Assembly (NCBI RefSeq): GCF_002775205.1
Contig: NC_036461.1
Location: forward strand, 7,911,015-7,975,014
DNA from: Xiphophorus maculatus
Taxonomy: Eukaryota; Chordata; Actinopteri; Cyprinodontiformes; Poeciliidae
Length of the DNA stretch: 64,000 bases
Reading direction: 5' to 3'
In this document: positions 28,427 through 39,700 of the stretch, in pieces
Position numbering within the stretch: the first letter of the stretch is position 1
Layout of the letters: each line of letters starts with the position of its first letter
Position numbers and translations under genes: made by a program
Notes under the pieces: model-generated
Databases searched by the model: none
What the model was told of the DNA's origin: nothing
The model's input: only the letters and a program-made list of their open reading frames with translations

Positions 28427-31137
28427 TTGGAGCCTGTCTCATTTTAGTTTCGACAAATAAAGGAAACTTCAGAGTAAGTGGAAAAGTTCAAGAATTTTCA
28501 TTTGCAATTTATTGCCAACAACACGGACCTAAGATATTAAATATTTCAAATCCATTTAATTTGTCAATATTCCATCTGTACCTGCATTAGACAGAAAATG
28601 TTCTGACATTAAGAAAACCAAGTCATTATCTTTCAGATATTGTTCAATTTATCTTGCAAACACGTCTTAAAGTCAGTGATGGTTCCTACATGAATGTTAC
28701 TCTAGAGTCAAGACAAAGATTTCCATCTGGAAATTCTGACCACAATACATGTTTAGTATTTTTCTAATCTAACTCTTGAAGCTACTGTGTTCTTTCTGTT
28801 CAGTAATTAGGAACAAACTTTTCAAGATAGATGTTTACTTAAGTCATATATCACTCTCTTTGTCTGCTGGTGTTTTTTATAGGCTACGCTCTATACATCA
28901 AAGCCGCTAATTAATTTAATTTATACTAAATGAAATCATCATAAGAAATGTCTTCTATGCATAAGATATAACATTCTATGATGCTCAGCAGCACCTTAAA
29001 AGGCTTTCATTTTGATTTCTAAATCCAACTTTTCTGACTGAGGTCAGTTTAAAAGTCAAGCCCTCAGATTTCTGAGCCACACCTTTGCATTACGTGCAGA
29101 ATGCAGATTTTCATTTTCTAGGTGAAAAATTAATAGACAGCCCTGGTAAATAGATGTGGTCTTTGTGGCAGTATACATTAATATAAAATCTCTGCTGGAC
29201 TTTTCTTTAAAAAAAAACAACAGCAAAAAAAACCCCCATCAAAGATCATTACAAATAACTTTTTTCTGGCATTTTTGCATTTAAGATGACTACATAAGTC
29301 ATTTCCTGCTGCAACGCGTTCAGCTGTGCTTTGCTTTGTGTTGAATTCAACAGGTGTTGGATCTCAGAGCTTTTTTTAAAAACCAGCTATTGATGTGACG
29401 TCTCTGTCCTGATGAAGCTGCAGCTGATAATTAACACAGTCAGTGAAAACAGACTCTTTCTATGGGCTCAGCTTAGTGAACATAATGATTTATCAGTGCA
29501 ACACTAATGAGTACAGATGCTCATTGTGGTGTCTTTAATTTGCATAAATTATATTCAGTCTACAACACAGAATACAATATTTCTGATTACAAAGTGTTTG
29601 AGTCACTGAGGTGTGTATAATAGTGTTTGAGGATGGCTCATTGTTGCACCGTGTTCACTGGCCACATTGATATCTAAAGATATTTCCAGATTTAAAACCC
29701 ACTTGGCGATTTGACATACACTTTTATCAAAACTCTCTGGTCATACAATATAAATCTTGAATTAGACACTAAAGAGCAAACAGTATTCTGGATACAAGCT
29801 GCTGAAATGAACAGCACCATTGTAGCAGATAGATCATCAATCTGTAAACGTGCTTGTCACTCACACAGACTGTTAGAACAGTTGCATCACATTCTGCTTA
29901 GCCATCTGATCTTTAACTCTATGCCTTGCCAGTTTTCAGGCAGTTCAATCTTGATATCAGATTTGTTTTGTGAGAAGAAATTTAAGTACTCAACTAAATG
30001 TAATACTTTAATAATATTAATATTAAAAATTATTAATATACTCAACTAATACTCAACTAAATGAAAATAACTTTGCTGATGTTCAATATTTGTTTTTTTT
30101 ATTTGAAATACCATAATGTTCATTAAAACAAATCATCTCTCCCTCCTTTGCAATTTTTTGTTTCTGCCAAGTCATTTTAAAAAGGATTTTATACAATTAT
30201 ATTAAACTAAAGTATAAAAACTTATGGAAATAAATTAGGCATAAATCCAACTCTTTAATGTTTCATTTTGTTCCTCTGAAACCTGTTACTGAGAGTTTGT
30301 GATGTATAAGTGTGTAAAACAAAATCTGCCACACAAAATCACACAAGACATGCAGATTCATCTCAGTAAAAGGAACTGCAGGCTCCTGTCAAGCTTATTG
30401 GCAAACCTTCTGAAAATAAGCTTTTAGCAAGTATTAAACTTTTAATTAAGCCCACATATATAAAATATGTATGATAAATTTTTATCTTAAACATTATGTT
30501 TTTATTAGCTGTAAGCAGAACATCTACATTAATTATAAACAAAGGCTCAAAAACATCACTGTGTAACTAAACTCTATGGGTTTTGCTTAGTGGTTGAGTT
30601 AACGAAACAAATTAAATGTTCTCAAAGCTTTCGGATTACTGCCCCCTGTGGAAAAACTCTAAATGCCCCTCAACATATAGAGAGAGATGCCAAAGCATTT
30701 TATTACAAGGAATACATTTCTCTTGATTTAATAAAGACATCTTTTATTTTGCATTTCTGAAAGACAAAAATGAGTAAAATCCTAATTAACAAACTTGTTT
30801 TTTTCCTATTGTAAAATATGAAGTGACTACAGTACTAGTGTGTGCAAAAAGCCCAAGTGGGAAGGTAACTTAAGGAGAAAAACATGAAAGGAATGCTGGA
30901 ACGATAAAAAGAAAAGTCTTTATAGAAGTTGATAACTCACAAAAGAGGGAGTGTTTTGATTTTAAAATTCTCTAGTTCCTCAATTACAGAATAAAACTAG
31001 TTTCATAATTGGATTTCAAACACACTTGACCTGCTGGCTCTCAGTAACATCATGTAGCTATTTGGCAGTAACAATAAAAGCTCCTTGGTTGTGGAACTCT
31101 ACCAGTATGAATCATCCAGCGACATCTTCTCTTTATT

Positions 31138-34100
31138 TCACTGGTCCTTTATGCTGAGAACTGGATCCACCAGTCGATTGTGAACATGCATTAAACCTAC
31201 AGTAAAAAAAACACAAATATTAGATGCATAGTTCTGTAGCAGAGATGAAAAAATGTTACTGAATCTGGAAACATGGTTGACATGTTTCTTTACAGGATAA
31301 CTTTACAGGAAAACTGTAAACTTATTGACCAGCAAATGCTGTTTAAATCTCATTAAAAATGTATCCAAAAAATCTTTCACTTCTGCAATATTGTTAAAAT
31401 ATTAAATATTCTATTCTAGAGTGATATAGAAAAACTACCCCATTGCATTTGTTACATTAAGGCTGGTGTGTTGGGATTATTTGAAATCATAAAACTGAAT
31501 AATTTAAATCTAAAGCCTTTAGCTAATCTAAAACTGCAAAAACAGTTCTGATGAGAATTACAAGGAGAGATCAGATAATCTAATTTTAGCTTCTCTAAAC
31601 TCAAAATAAAGTCTGAAATGTTTCTTCTTGTATACAAAGCTCTCCAAGAACCCAGAAAAAATCCAATATAGAGACATCGTCCACCCCATTTACATAAACA
31701 GGATGTGCCAGTACCTTTGAAGTATTTCACAGTTTTGACACGTAGTTCCAGCGTGGCGTCCTCGTCGCACACAAAGATAGTGTGCGGGTGCTGCTGGAAG
31801 GCCGACACTGTCCACATGTGGTTCACCCCCTCTTCGATGGCCTTGTACAGAGCGAATGCTTTGTGAGCTCCTGTGATCAGAATCATTACCTGAAGGAGAA
31901 CAGGAGAATAAAACCCAATGAGGTGGAGGCAGGGCTTCCATGTCTGGGGGGAACAGGGTGGGCTGACCTCCTTGGCGTCCATTACGGTTCCCACTCCCAC
32001 TGTCAGAGCCATGGTAGGAACCTTGGAGAGGTCGTTGCCAAAGAAACGAGCGTTCGCCACGATGGTGTCCTTCGCCAGAGTTTTAACTCTGGTCCTGGAA
32101 ACGAGGCTGGAGCCGGGTTCGTTGAAGGCAATGTGGCCATCAGGGCCAATTCCTGTGAGGAGGGGATGAGAGATTCAAGACACCGCATGTCAACATGAAA
32201 ACTTTCAGAAACACATCAGGAAATGCACGAGACTAAGACATACCAAGTCACTAAACATCATCTAAGCACCACTCTTTGGTGTGGACATTGTTACTGAGTG
32301 AAGAATCAAAGTCAACCATTTTCAGATGTTTCAACTATGGCCAGCCAGTTAAATATCCTGGACTTGGAAATCTTGTTGAAATCCCTGCTAAGTATCCAAG
32401 TATCTAGATCTTTAAGGTTTATAGAAGAAGACTACTGTTTAGTTGCACTGGCAGCTAATATAATGTTTTAAGAACAGTTTTGAATGTTTAACTGAAGTCT
32501 TATCAGCTTTGTTTTGAAGCTGAAAAATCTTGTTTTTCAACAACTGCTGTCTTACAAAATGTGAGTATTCTCCTATGCTCCTAATTTACCTAACAAGAGA
32601 CTGTAAAAAATATTTTCATGATCCATTTTATTTTAAATTACAGCTTTTAGTAGATAAATTGTAATCAGTTAAAATCTGTATCAAAATGAACATTAGCTGC
32701 ACAACCATGAATAAAAAATCTTTAATTTTCACCTCCAACAAACAGCTCGATCCCTCCAGCCGCAGCGATCTTCTGTTCATAAGCATTGCACTCAGCCTCT
32801 AGGTTCTCTGCATTCCCATCCAGGATGTGAGCGTTGGCCGGATCGATGTCGATGTGCTTAAAGAAGTTGTTCCACATGTAGGAGTGGTAGCTCTCCGGAT
32901 GAACACGAGGCAGACCTGCAGGACGAAAACGTTTGTGTCAATAAGAGAAGACGACCAACAGTCTCCAGCTGGTGAACACTCGAGGAATACACGTTTGATT
33001 TCTTCCAGGAATTAACTTGTTATGGTCACATAAAAATCTGGCGTTTTTGCAAATAAATTTTAGAAATTAACAGGGTGTTAAGAAAATTTTGCAAGCATCA
33101 GGTAATTTTGCTTCAAACCGCCTGTATTTTGTTTTTTTCCCCACTAACTTTTGTGACTGAAATTTGATCTAATCGATTCAGCTGCACAGACGGCAGAATT
33201 CTTGTCTCTGTCAGCAGAGAAACGTCAGCCTGGGAGGAGGTGGAGAAAGATAAAAACAAAACCCTACAGAAAGGTTTTATTCAAACAACAGATTTAATCC
33301 AAGCAACAAAACAGACATGAGGGGGGAAAAATGAAAAATCAGAATGGCTGAAATAACTTCAATTTACATTTTTTGCCAACCACTTTTTACTAAAAGTTTA
33401 ATGATGTACATAATACAATTTGTTTAGAAGTTTCCATTTACAAATTGAGACTGAGATTTCTGCCCATTCTTCTCTGCAAAATACCCTCAAAGTAGTAAGA
33501 GAGTAAAGTAGGAAAGAGCCTCTGCAAGGGCGGTACAATGTCTCGCAAATGTATCATTGTTGCAAAATACTAAATATCAATGATGTAAAAAACTCCTTTA
33601 ACTGCAAAAAAAATTAGATAAGCATTTAAGTAGATTTCAGGTGCTCTTTGATATTATTATATGTGTTCCTTATTGAATAAGAAATTGTTTTAAAATGTTC
33701 TGGTTCATATATTAGGAAGCTACAACAAAGTTGTTTATTTTTTTGCTGAAAAAGCAAATCTTTCCAGATGCAACATGGTCAGTAAAAACCATGTTACTGA
33801 GATACAGTTATAGCATTTCTTGTTTCCTCCTAGAATCCCAAACCACCATTCTCTATTTAGATTCTACAGTATTTATGTGTCGGAGCTGTCGCCCACATCA
33901 TCATACATCACCGTTCTTTTTTTCCCCCAAAATCGTGCAGTATTACCGTGAACATCAATTTTCAGGTCATATCCTCTGAGCCCTGATAGTGTCATTCTAA
34001 CACATAAACATGCTTTAATTGAAACAGTTCTTTTATAGCGCACGCTGTATGTTTAGAGATATTGCCCTGTTGGAATGCAGATCTCCACCCAAGTCTCAAG

Positions 34101-34718
34101 TGTTTTTGCTTAAACCAATTTTCTTCTAGGACACTGCCTATTTTCCAACTGATGAACAAGCATCCCCACAGCATGATGTTGCCATAGGCATATATCACAA
34201 AAGGAGATGGTGTGTTTATGTGCAGTCCATGTTTTCTGGAGAGTTTAGGTTGAATCAAACACGACTATTTCATACAGGTGCAGGCTGTGCATTCCGTTAT
34301 TTTAGTGAACTAGAATAGCCATGTACAGAAAAAACAGCACATTTTCCTGTACTTCCAGCTCTACTGGTTGTGTTCCGACAGGCGCAGTAAATTGCACTCA
34401 CCTACGTACTCATCCATATTGAAGGTTTTCACATACTTAAAGGAAAGGTCTCCACTTCTGTGGAACTCTATTAACTTCTGGTAACAGCCGTACGGAGTGC
34501 TGCCTGAAACAAAGCCAGAATCATGGCGCATTAGAGCCAGTGAAATCACAAATAAGGCTACGGAGAGAAATACAGTAAAAGAGAGTCTGTTTACCTGTGG
34601 GTAAACCCAAAGTAAAGTATCTGTCTGCAGAAGGTTTGAACTCGACGATCCTGTTTCGGATGTATTTAGCTGCCCACTCACTGGCCAGTTCATAATCGTC
34701 CAGAATCACCAGCCTCAT
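31138..34718 (-). CDS. gnpda2: Glucosamine-6-phosphate deaminase 2
   Basis: Cytosolic enzyme converting glucosamine-6-phosphate to fructose-6-phosphate and ammonia, the catabolic exit of the hexosamine pathway. Coding exons on the minus strand: 34595-34718, 34402-34503, 32733-32915, 31968-32152, 31715-31889, 31138-31196. They join in frame to 275 residues (human GNPDA2 has 276). The protein starts [20 protein letters not shown] and carries TLGLPTGSTP (sugar-phosphate loop), FNMDEYVG (catalytic Asp/Glu region), [19 protein letters not shown] (active-site His loop) and [20 protein letters not shown], ending [16 protein letters not shown] rather than MKLIILE, and the short C-terminus, favour GNPDA2 over GNPDA1. 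An AATAAA directly follows the stop codon. Intron 2 carries a Tc1 relic. No key residue is missing. Confidence 0.96.
33436..34260 (-). mobile_element. Tc1/mariner relic in gnpda2 intron 2
   Basis: The minus strand encodes pieces of Tc1-type transposase: [20 protein letters not shown], then [11 protein letters not shown] and KHVYVLE, equal to the family's IMLWGCF, FQQDNDPKHTA and VLEWPSQSPD blocks. Another piece (TTTCTGCCCATTCTTCTCTG, about 33456-33475) matches the end of the transposase gene. The part between is replaced by unrelated AT-rich DNA. It is heavily diverged and inactive. Confidence 0.8.
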
Positions 34719-34931
34719 GCTGCTGATAAGAGCCCTCAGTGAACAAAGGGAATACACTTATATCACAACCATAAACAAGAACTGATATTGGAGCTAACGC
34801 TAGTATGTACGGAAACTCCTGCAGTTGTTCAACGTTAACTTATTCTCTGTTGTTAATTATTATTATTATGTCATTATTCTGCAGCTACTAGTTGTTTTCA
34901 ACACCAGAATAATAAAACAGAGCAGCGTTAC

Positions 34932-35040
34932 CTGCTAAAATCCCGCTGGTTCTAATCAAACTGTACACAGCAGACTGCAGCCTCCTAACTCACATGACCA
35001 ACAGCGGGTTAAGTGAGTTTAAAGCGGAACCTATGGAAGT
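34932..35040 (-). other. Probable gnpda2 5' UTR exon and promoter
   Basis: A donor site (minus strand, TTTTAGCAG then GTAACG) ends at 34932. The matching acceptor is a CAGCAG tandem just before the gnpda2 start codon at 34718. Upstream lies a CATGTGA E-box-like motif (about 34993). The 5' limit is a guess; the A-run at 35065-35088 lies beyond it. Confidence 0.45.
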
Positions 35041-35064
35041 CCGCTAGTGTCAAAAATCTGAAGC

Positions 35065-35088
35065 AAAAAAAAAAAAAAAAAAAAAAAA
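35065..35088. repeat. A-homopolymer run
   Basis: Twenty-four A residues in a row upstream of gnpda2. It could be a microsatellite or the tail of an old retroposed sequence. No SINE body was recognised next to it. Confidence 0.8.
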
Positions 35089-35880
35089 CGCACATTAGAA
35101 AAAAAGAATGACGTATAGACTTTTACTGTGTTTAAAAAAAAAGCTCCACAACATTGCAAGTTTATTTTAAGGTGGATGTGTGAATTTTGGGTTTTTACAT
35201 CTGGTCAGGGAAAGATTCCAATGCTGCATTTCTTTATGGACTCTATACAAACTTTACCCATTTTTTCTGCTTCTGCATGACTACATTGAGGGAGATGGTT
35301 GGTTAATAATCTCTTTAAAATTGTCATCTGCTTAATCATTTGTTCTTCCTTATACGCTGTAAATTGTTTAAGATTAAATGTAAGAATCACTAGTCATTTA
35401 ATGAAAGTCAGAATGAATTACATATTTTTCATTTTTAGAAAAAAATCTCAATATGGATTTTTTCATCTTAAAACACTGATTCATAGTCCAATAACATGAC
35501 TTTATCTAACTTTTGTAATTTACCTTTAATGCAACAGCTAGTGATCAATATATCTAAATTCCTGAGCACTGTTTCTTCAGGCTCAGTTTATCTGACAAAG
35601 ACCTTAGCTCTCATCTCACAGAGTAAAGATAAAGATGAAATCAACATGAATCAATTTTAATTAAAAAAACCATTACTTCACTTCTTTACCTGACTTACGC
35701 ATTTCCCTCGCACATAATTTGTATTAAGCAGGCATATTAATTGGTCATTCCTGCTATTCTCTCACACAGAAATGTAACTGTATTCAAAATCGCATTGAGA
35801 TCCAAATATATGGAAGACCAAAATGTTCAAAATTAAACATTATGAAATAAGTATAAACATCAATAAACTGGACTGGTACT

Positions 35881-36090
35881 GATATTGTTGCTGCTCTCAC
35901 TTACTGGAGTGTCAACTAATCCTTATATCAAGGACTAGTTGATACTAGTCTACACCAAAACCTCTACTTTGGTGTTGACTCTACACCAAAGTAGAGTCAA
36001 AAACCTTGATATAAGCTAGCCAAGCTTATATCAACTAGCCATGCTAGTTTATATAAGGTTTTTGACTCTACTTTGGTGTAGGAATGCCTT
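35881..36090. repeat. Nested inverted repeat with long stem
   Basis: The arm at 35981-36014 is matched by its reverse complement at 36049-36081 with a single one-base gap, around a spacer of about 34 nt that itself contains CTAGCC/CTAG palindromes. To the left, ACACCAAAACCTCTACTTTG and GGTGT (35952-35975) and GACTAGTTGATACTAGTC (35933-35950) form further fold-backs of the same words. It lies between gnpda2 and the COX8 gene. It may be a young fold-back element or a product of local template switching. Confidence 0.8.
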
Positions 36091-36478
36091 AAGTTAGTCA
36101 TGTGATCAGCCAAAGATGTTCAGAAACTAACTGAACCTGTTCTAAACACCAGCAGGTCTTAGAGTACTTGTTTTTCTTCAGGGTCATCTGAGGTTCCTGA
36201 GATTTGTGACAGAAATCTGTAAAACCTTGACAAAAATGATAGACAAACAGCATCATTTAAGGTTAAAATTTAATTCTGTAACACTCCTTATGAGGAAAGA
36301 TTGACAACAAAATTGTAGCATAATTGACGTGTCAGAGCCATTATTTTAAGTGAAGTTGTAACAGGGACAAGAAACAGAGGTAGAGTGGTAAATAAAACAT
36401 CTCTGCAGCATTAGATTAAGATGATTATCCCAGGATAAGACGGAGGCTGGATGCGCCACATCTGACAGAGTTTCCACT

Positions 36479-38312
36479 TTAGTCCCTCTTCTTGTAGTCC
36501 TCCAGGTGAGAAAGGATCCATCCAGAGGGTCCAAGGACCGTTGCAGACAACACAACCCACGCAATTGATGATTCCTGGACAAAAGACAGAGAGATGGATT
36601 GATGAGTCAGAAGATGAGTGCAGAACAATACAATCAAACTGAGCTAACAGGCAGGAGAGCAGATATCACCTCCTGGTCTACAAACAAGTGACTGATAAAA
36701 GAGTAAATTAAACCCTCAAGCTAAAGGAGCAAAGAAGGGTTTGTCATTTATCTTCAGACAGACACTGAAAAAATCTTTGGAACTATAATTTATCTTATAG
36801 ACGAAACAGCAGGGAGTGTTTTGAATTGAATTCAGTGAAACTGAGGCAAAAATATATGGCACTGACTTTTCTTAAGCCTGACAATCATGTAGGGATGTTT
36901 CCCGGTTTGAACAAAAAGAAAACAACGAATTAATCTCAGGAAGGAGAATATGTCGTAAAGAAACACAAACCTGAGACAACTGAGATGTGAGGAGTTGACA
37001 GAACATAAAAGTAATTTCAGTGGTAGTGATAGAACTGTCTATCAGCACTGCTTTCAGTCTGCATTTCAATTTAGCAAACATGTAAATCTATCCAACTTCT
37101 ATCTTTGAACACTAAACATATGGACAGTTTAGATGCAATAGACAATCAGCATCAAACCCATAGTTGGTGAGGCAAACTATCCTGTTCTGTCATCGAGGCT
37201 CTGTTGGATATTTATAGCAAACTGAGCTTTTATTCAACATCACAGCAAATTTCTGAAGATAGAGACTATTTTTAAGCACATCTTGTCCATACCTACTCTG
37301 GATAAGGAATTACCTACATATTGATCTTTCTAGCCAAACTGAAGTAAACTAAATAAATAAAATCCATAAAGTTAACAAATCCAATCCTGAAATAAAGATT
37401 AAAATAGGTTAGTTGTTTTTCCTAGTGATTCTATAGTTAGAAAACAGAGCCACCTTGGAGCTGCAAACAAAGCTCTCATCAGAAACCTTTACATGTAAAC
37501 TTGTTTTATGTTGCTCCTCAGTAGTTGTAATAAAGTTTAAACTGCTCTCTCTATTCCAGATAATTCCCCCCGACAGAGCGCTCTGAACAAGTCTCAGAAG
37601 TATCTGCACATTGTGTCATACATGTCCTGTTGTTCATACTAAAGATGGAGGGATTTATTTAAAATAAACAAGCTGCTAAAGAGAAACCTGCTAGTCAGAG
37701 AAGAACAGTAAAATAGCGGTACCTTAATAATAGTAATATGTGTTGGTTCTTTGGTTTTTAATACTTGGATTTGTTCAGGGAGATTACTTTGACGTTCAGA
37801 ATCAATTAAACATTTTAAATGACTTAAAATGGAGTTATTTTAAAACTGAATCTCATTAAGATTCAGTGTAGTATTAGGTCATTAAAAGTAGTCTTGTTTA
37901 AACTAGCTGACCTTTAAAGTGACGATATAATTGATTAGAAGAGCCAAAAAAACTATTCTGAACAGTTTCCTAATCTGATAGGGATCAGATCTCCAAATCC
38001 CTTCATGCCAAACTCAGAAAAATAAATCGAAAAAGATTTTGACTAAACAAGAGTGTGTGAATCGACCATCAGTCACCAAAATCAAGTTGGTTTTTGAAAA
38101 AAAATTATAATCTATAGCTAGAGAGAGCACAGACTATGACCTCCAAAAGGACAATCGTTAGCGGCTAGCAGTTAGCCATTAGCTCAGACACTCACAACGA
38201 AGCTGATTTTCTCTTTTGGCGGCCTGGTGTACAAATTCGCCGTCTGGGAGACGGAGTGTCCCCGCAGGACGGGTGCGACGCGGCTGGCAACGGTCCTCAA
38301 GATCCCCGGCAT
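36479..38312 (-). CDS. Cytochrome c oxidase subunit 8, mitochondrial
   Basis: Small nuclear-encoded single-pass subunit of respiratory complex IV in the inner mitochondrial membrane. Two exons: 38196-38312 (39 codons) and 36479-36574 (31 codons plus stop), GT-AG intron in phase 0, 70 residues in all. The N-terminus MPGILRTVASRVAPVLRGHS is basic and free of acidic residues, as a mitochondrial presequence should be. NLYTRPPKEKISFVES starts the mature part, followed by the membrane helix (IAWVVLSATVLGPSGW) and the family signature GWILSHLEDYKK. Length and signature fit COX8. I cannot decide between the 8A and 8B paralogues. The gene lies head to head with rrh, with 1.39 kb between start codons. 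Confidence 0.88.
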
Positions 38313-38434
38313 TTTTTTTATTATTATTGACACGATGTCAAGTATCTTCCGTAACAAAGAGAAGGTGGCGAGTCAATGTGAGGAAATGCTCATTCGGTCT
38401 TACCTAATATATTACAAGAAGAGTAATGCTTACG

Positions 38435-38448
38435 GCGCCACCTGCTGT
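38435..38448 (-). promoter_or_regulatory. CTCF-like motif near COX8 promoter
   Basis: The minus strand reads ACAGCAGGTGGCGC, 13 of 14 fitting CCASYAGRKGGCRS, about 125 bp upstream of the COX8 start codon. Motif match only. Confidence 0.45.
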
Positions 38449-38911
38449 CTTGGATGACGTCTTGTGTTTTTTTCAGGACTGAGCTACCATAAAAAGAGCA
38501 TCGAAGACAGAACGAGTCACAATGTACTTTTTCAACAATTAAAATAAATGTACAATAGAGCAATTATTTTTAATTCACTCCAAAGGCCTCCTTTAGGATT
38601 TATGTAAGGATTCGGTACCAGAAAATCAAGTATATCAAGTTTCTCCATTTTAAACAGTCATTCATCGGACCAGTCATGTTGGGAAAGAACCAAAGTGGGA
38701 TTCATCCCTACCTTTTTGATTAAAGAATGTAATTTGGGGAGGGAATTAGCACTTTCTGATTTCCACCGAATAATCTCTAATCAGAAAAAGTAGGTGGTAT
38801 ATTGCTACATTTACTCAATTACATTTACTTGAGGAACTTATTTAGAATATAATAGTATAAAATAAAATTCAATTAAATAATACATTTTTTGTCCTATGCA
38901 AAATGTTTTAT

Positions 38912-38952
38912 GTCTCACATTAACACACCAACAGTTTATGTTAATGTGAGAC
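38912..38952. repeat. 13-bp perfect hairpin
   Basis: GTCTCACATTAAC (38912-38924) is the exact reverse complement of 38940-38952, with a 15-nt loop. It lies in the COX8-rrh spacer. Function unknown. Confidence 0.6.
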
Positions 38953-39700
38953 TTCTTACAATGGGTTTTGAAGAATCCATGTCCAGTGCAGGACGATCTA
39001 CTTCAGATTAAACAGGTCTAATTATTTGAGATTTTAAATTATACGTTCAAATGAAATCCAGATTTCTTGAAAACACATCAAGTAGCATTTTCAATGTCCT
39101 TTATAAACTTTAGTGTACGGAAACACTTCCTGTAGTAATTAGATTGTGAATAACAAATGAGAATTGTCTATGATGCTGAAAAGACTGCTTGTGATGTCTA
39201 ACACCAAGTAGCATCCTGGTGGGTGAGCCATATCTCCTAGATCTAAAATGCCTCTTTACCTCATCCAGCATAGGAATTTTTAATCTGCACTCATGTTATG
39301 TCTTCTTGGTCATATACATTTGCTTTGTGATGAAAAAACATGTGTGGGACGACAACACATGTAATCTCTGACTGAGGTATAAGAATGTCAGGTGTTGCAA
39401 TAGCATCTGTAATGTTTGGGGTGTGACGCAATTAAAATGTTATTTTTTGTTGAAATGTCAGTGTCAGAACCCAGATTTCAGGCCACATGAGCAGTAATCC
39501 TTACTTTTGTACGAAATACTGGCTCCCAGCAGAGAACAGAGCTGGAATGTAATAATCCACTGAGAAACAGGCTTTAGTTTCCCAACATCAGCTCTCTGAT
39601 TCTTTATTCTGTTCAAACAGGATCTCAAGAGTTTTTACTGTTCTGCTCTTTAGATTGTACTATTAGTTTTGGTTTTGATTTTTTTAAAACAAGTCAAAAG

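Larger units (their letters stand above)
21521..31137. other. Gene-free region before gnpda2
   Basis: No protein-coding exon could be supported. It contains the hAT-like MITE at 22304-22411, a Tc1 end fragment at 22968-23074 and a CTCF-like motif at 28413-28426. Otherwise it is AT-rich single-copy-looking DNA. Homeobox-type AT motifs cluster at about 26950-27170 and 29400-29560, which is typical of developmental enhancers but not diagnostic. The gnpda2 3' UTR falls in the right end. Confidence 0.55.

Noticed and set aside
31782-32198. 138-codon plus-strand open frame
   Set aside because: It is antisense to gnpda2 exons 4 and 5 and the intron between them, and has no family resemblance.
38216-38457. 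Plus-strand frames of 63-76 codons
   Set aside because: They are antisense to COX8 exon 1, whose presequence and splice donor explain the coding-like composition.
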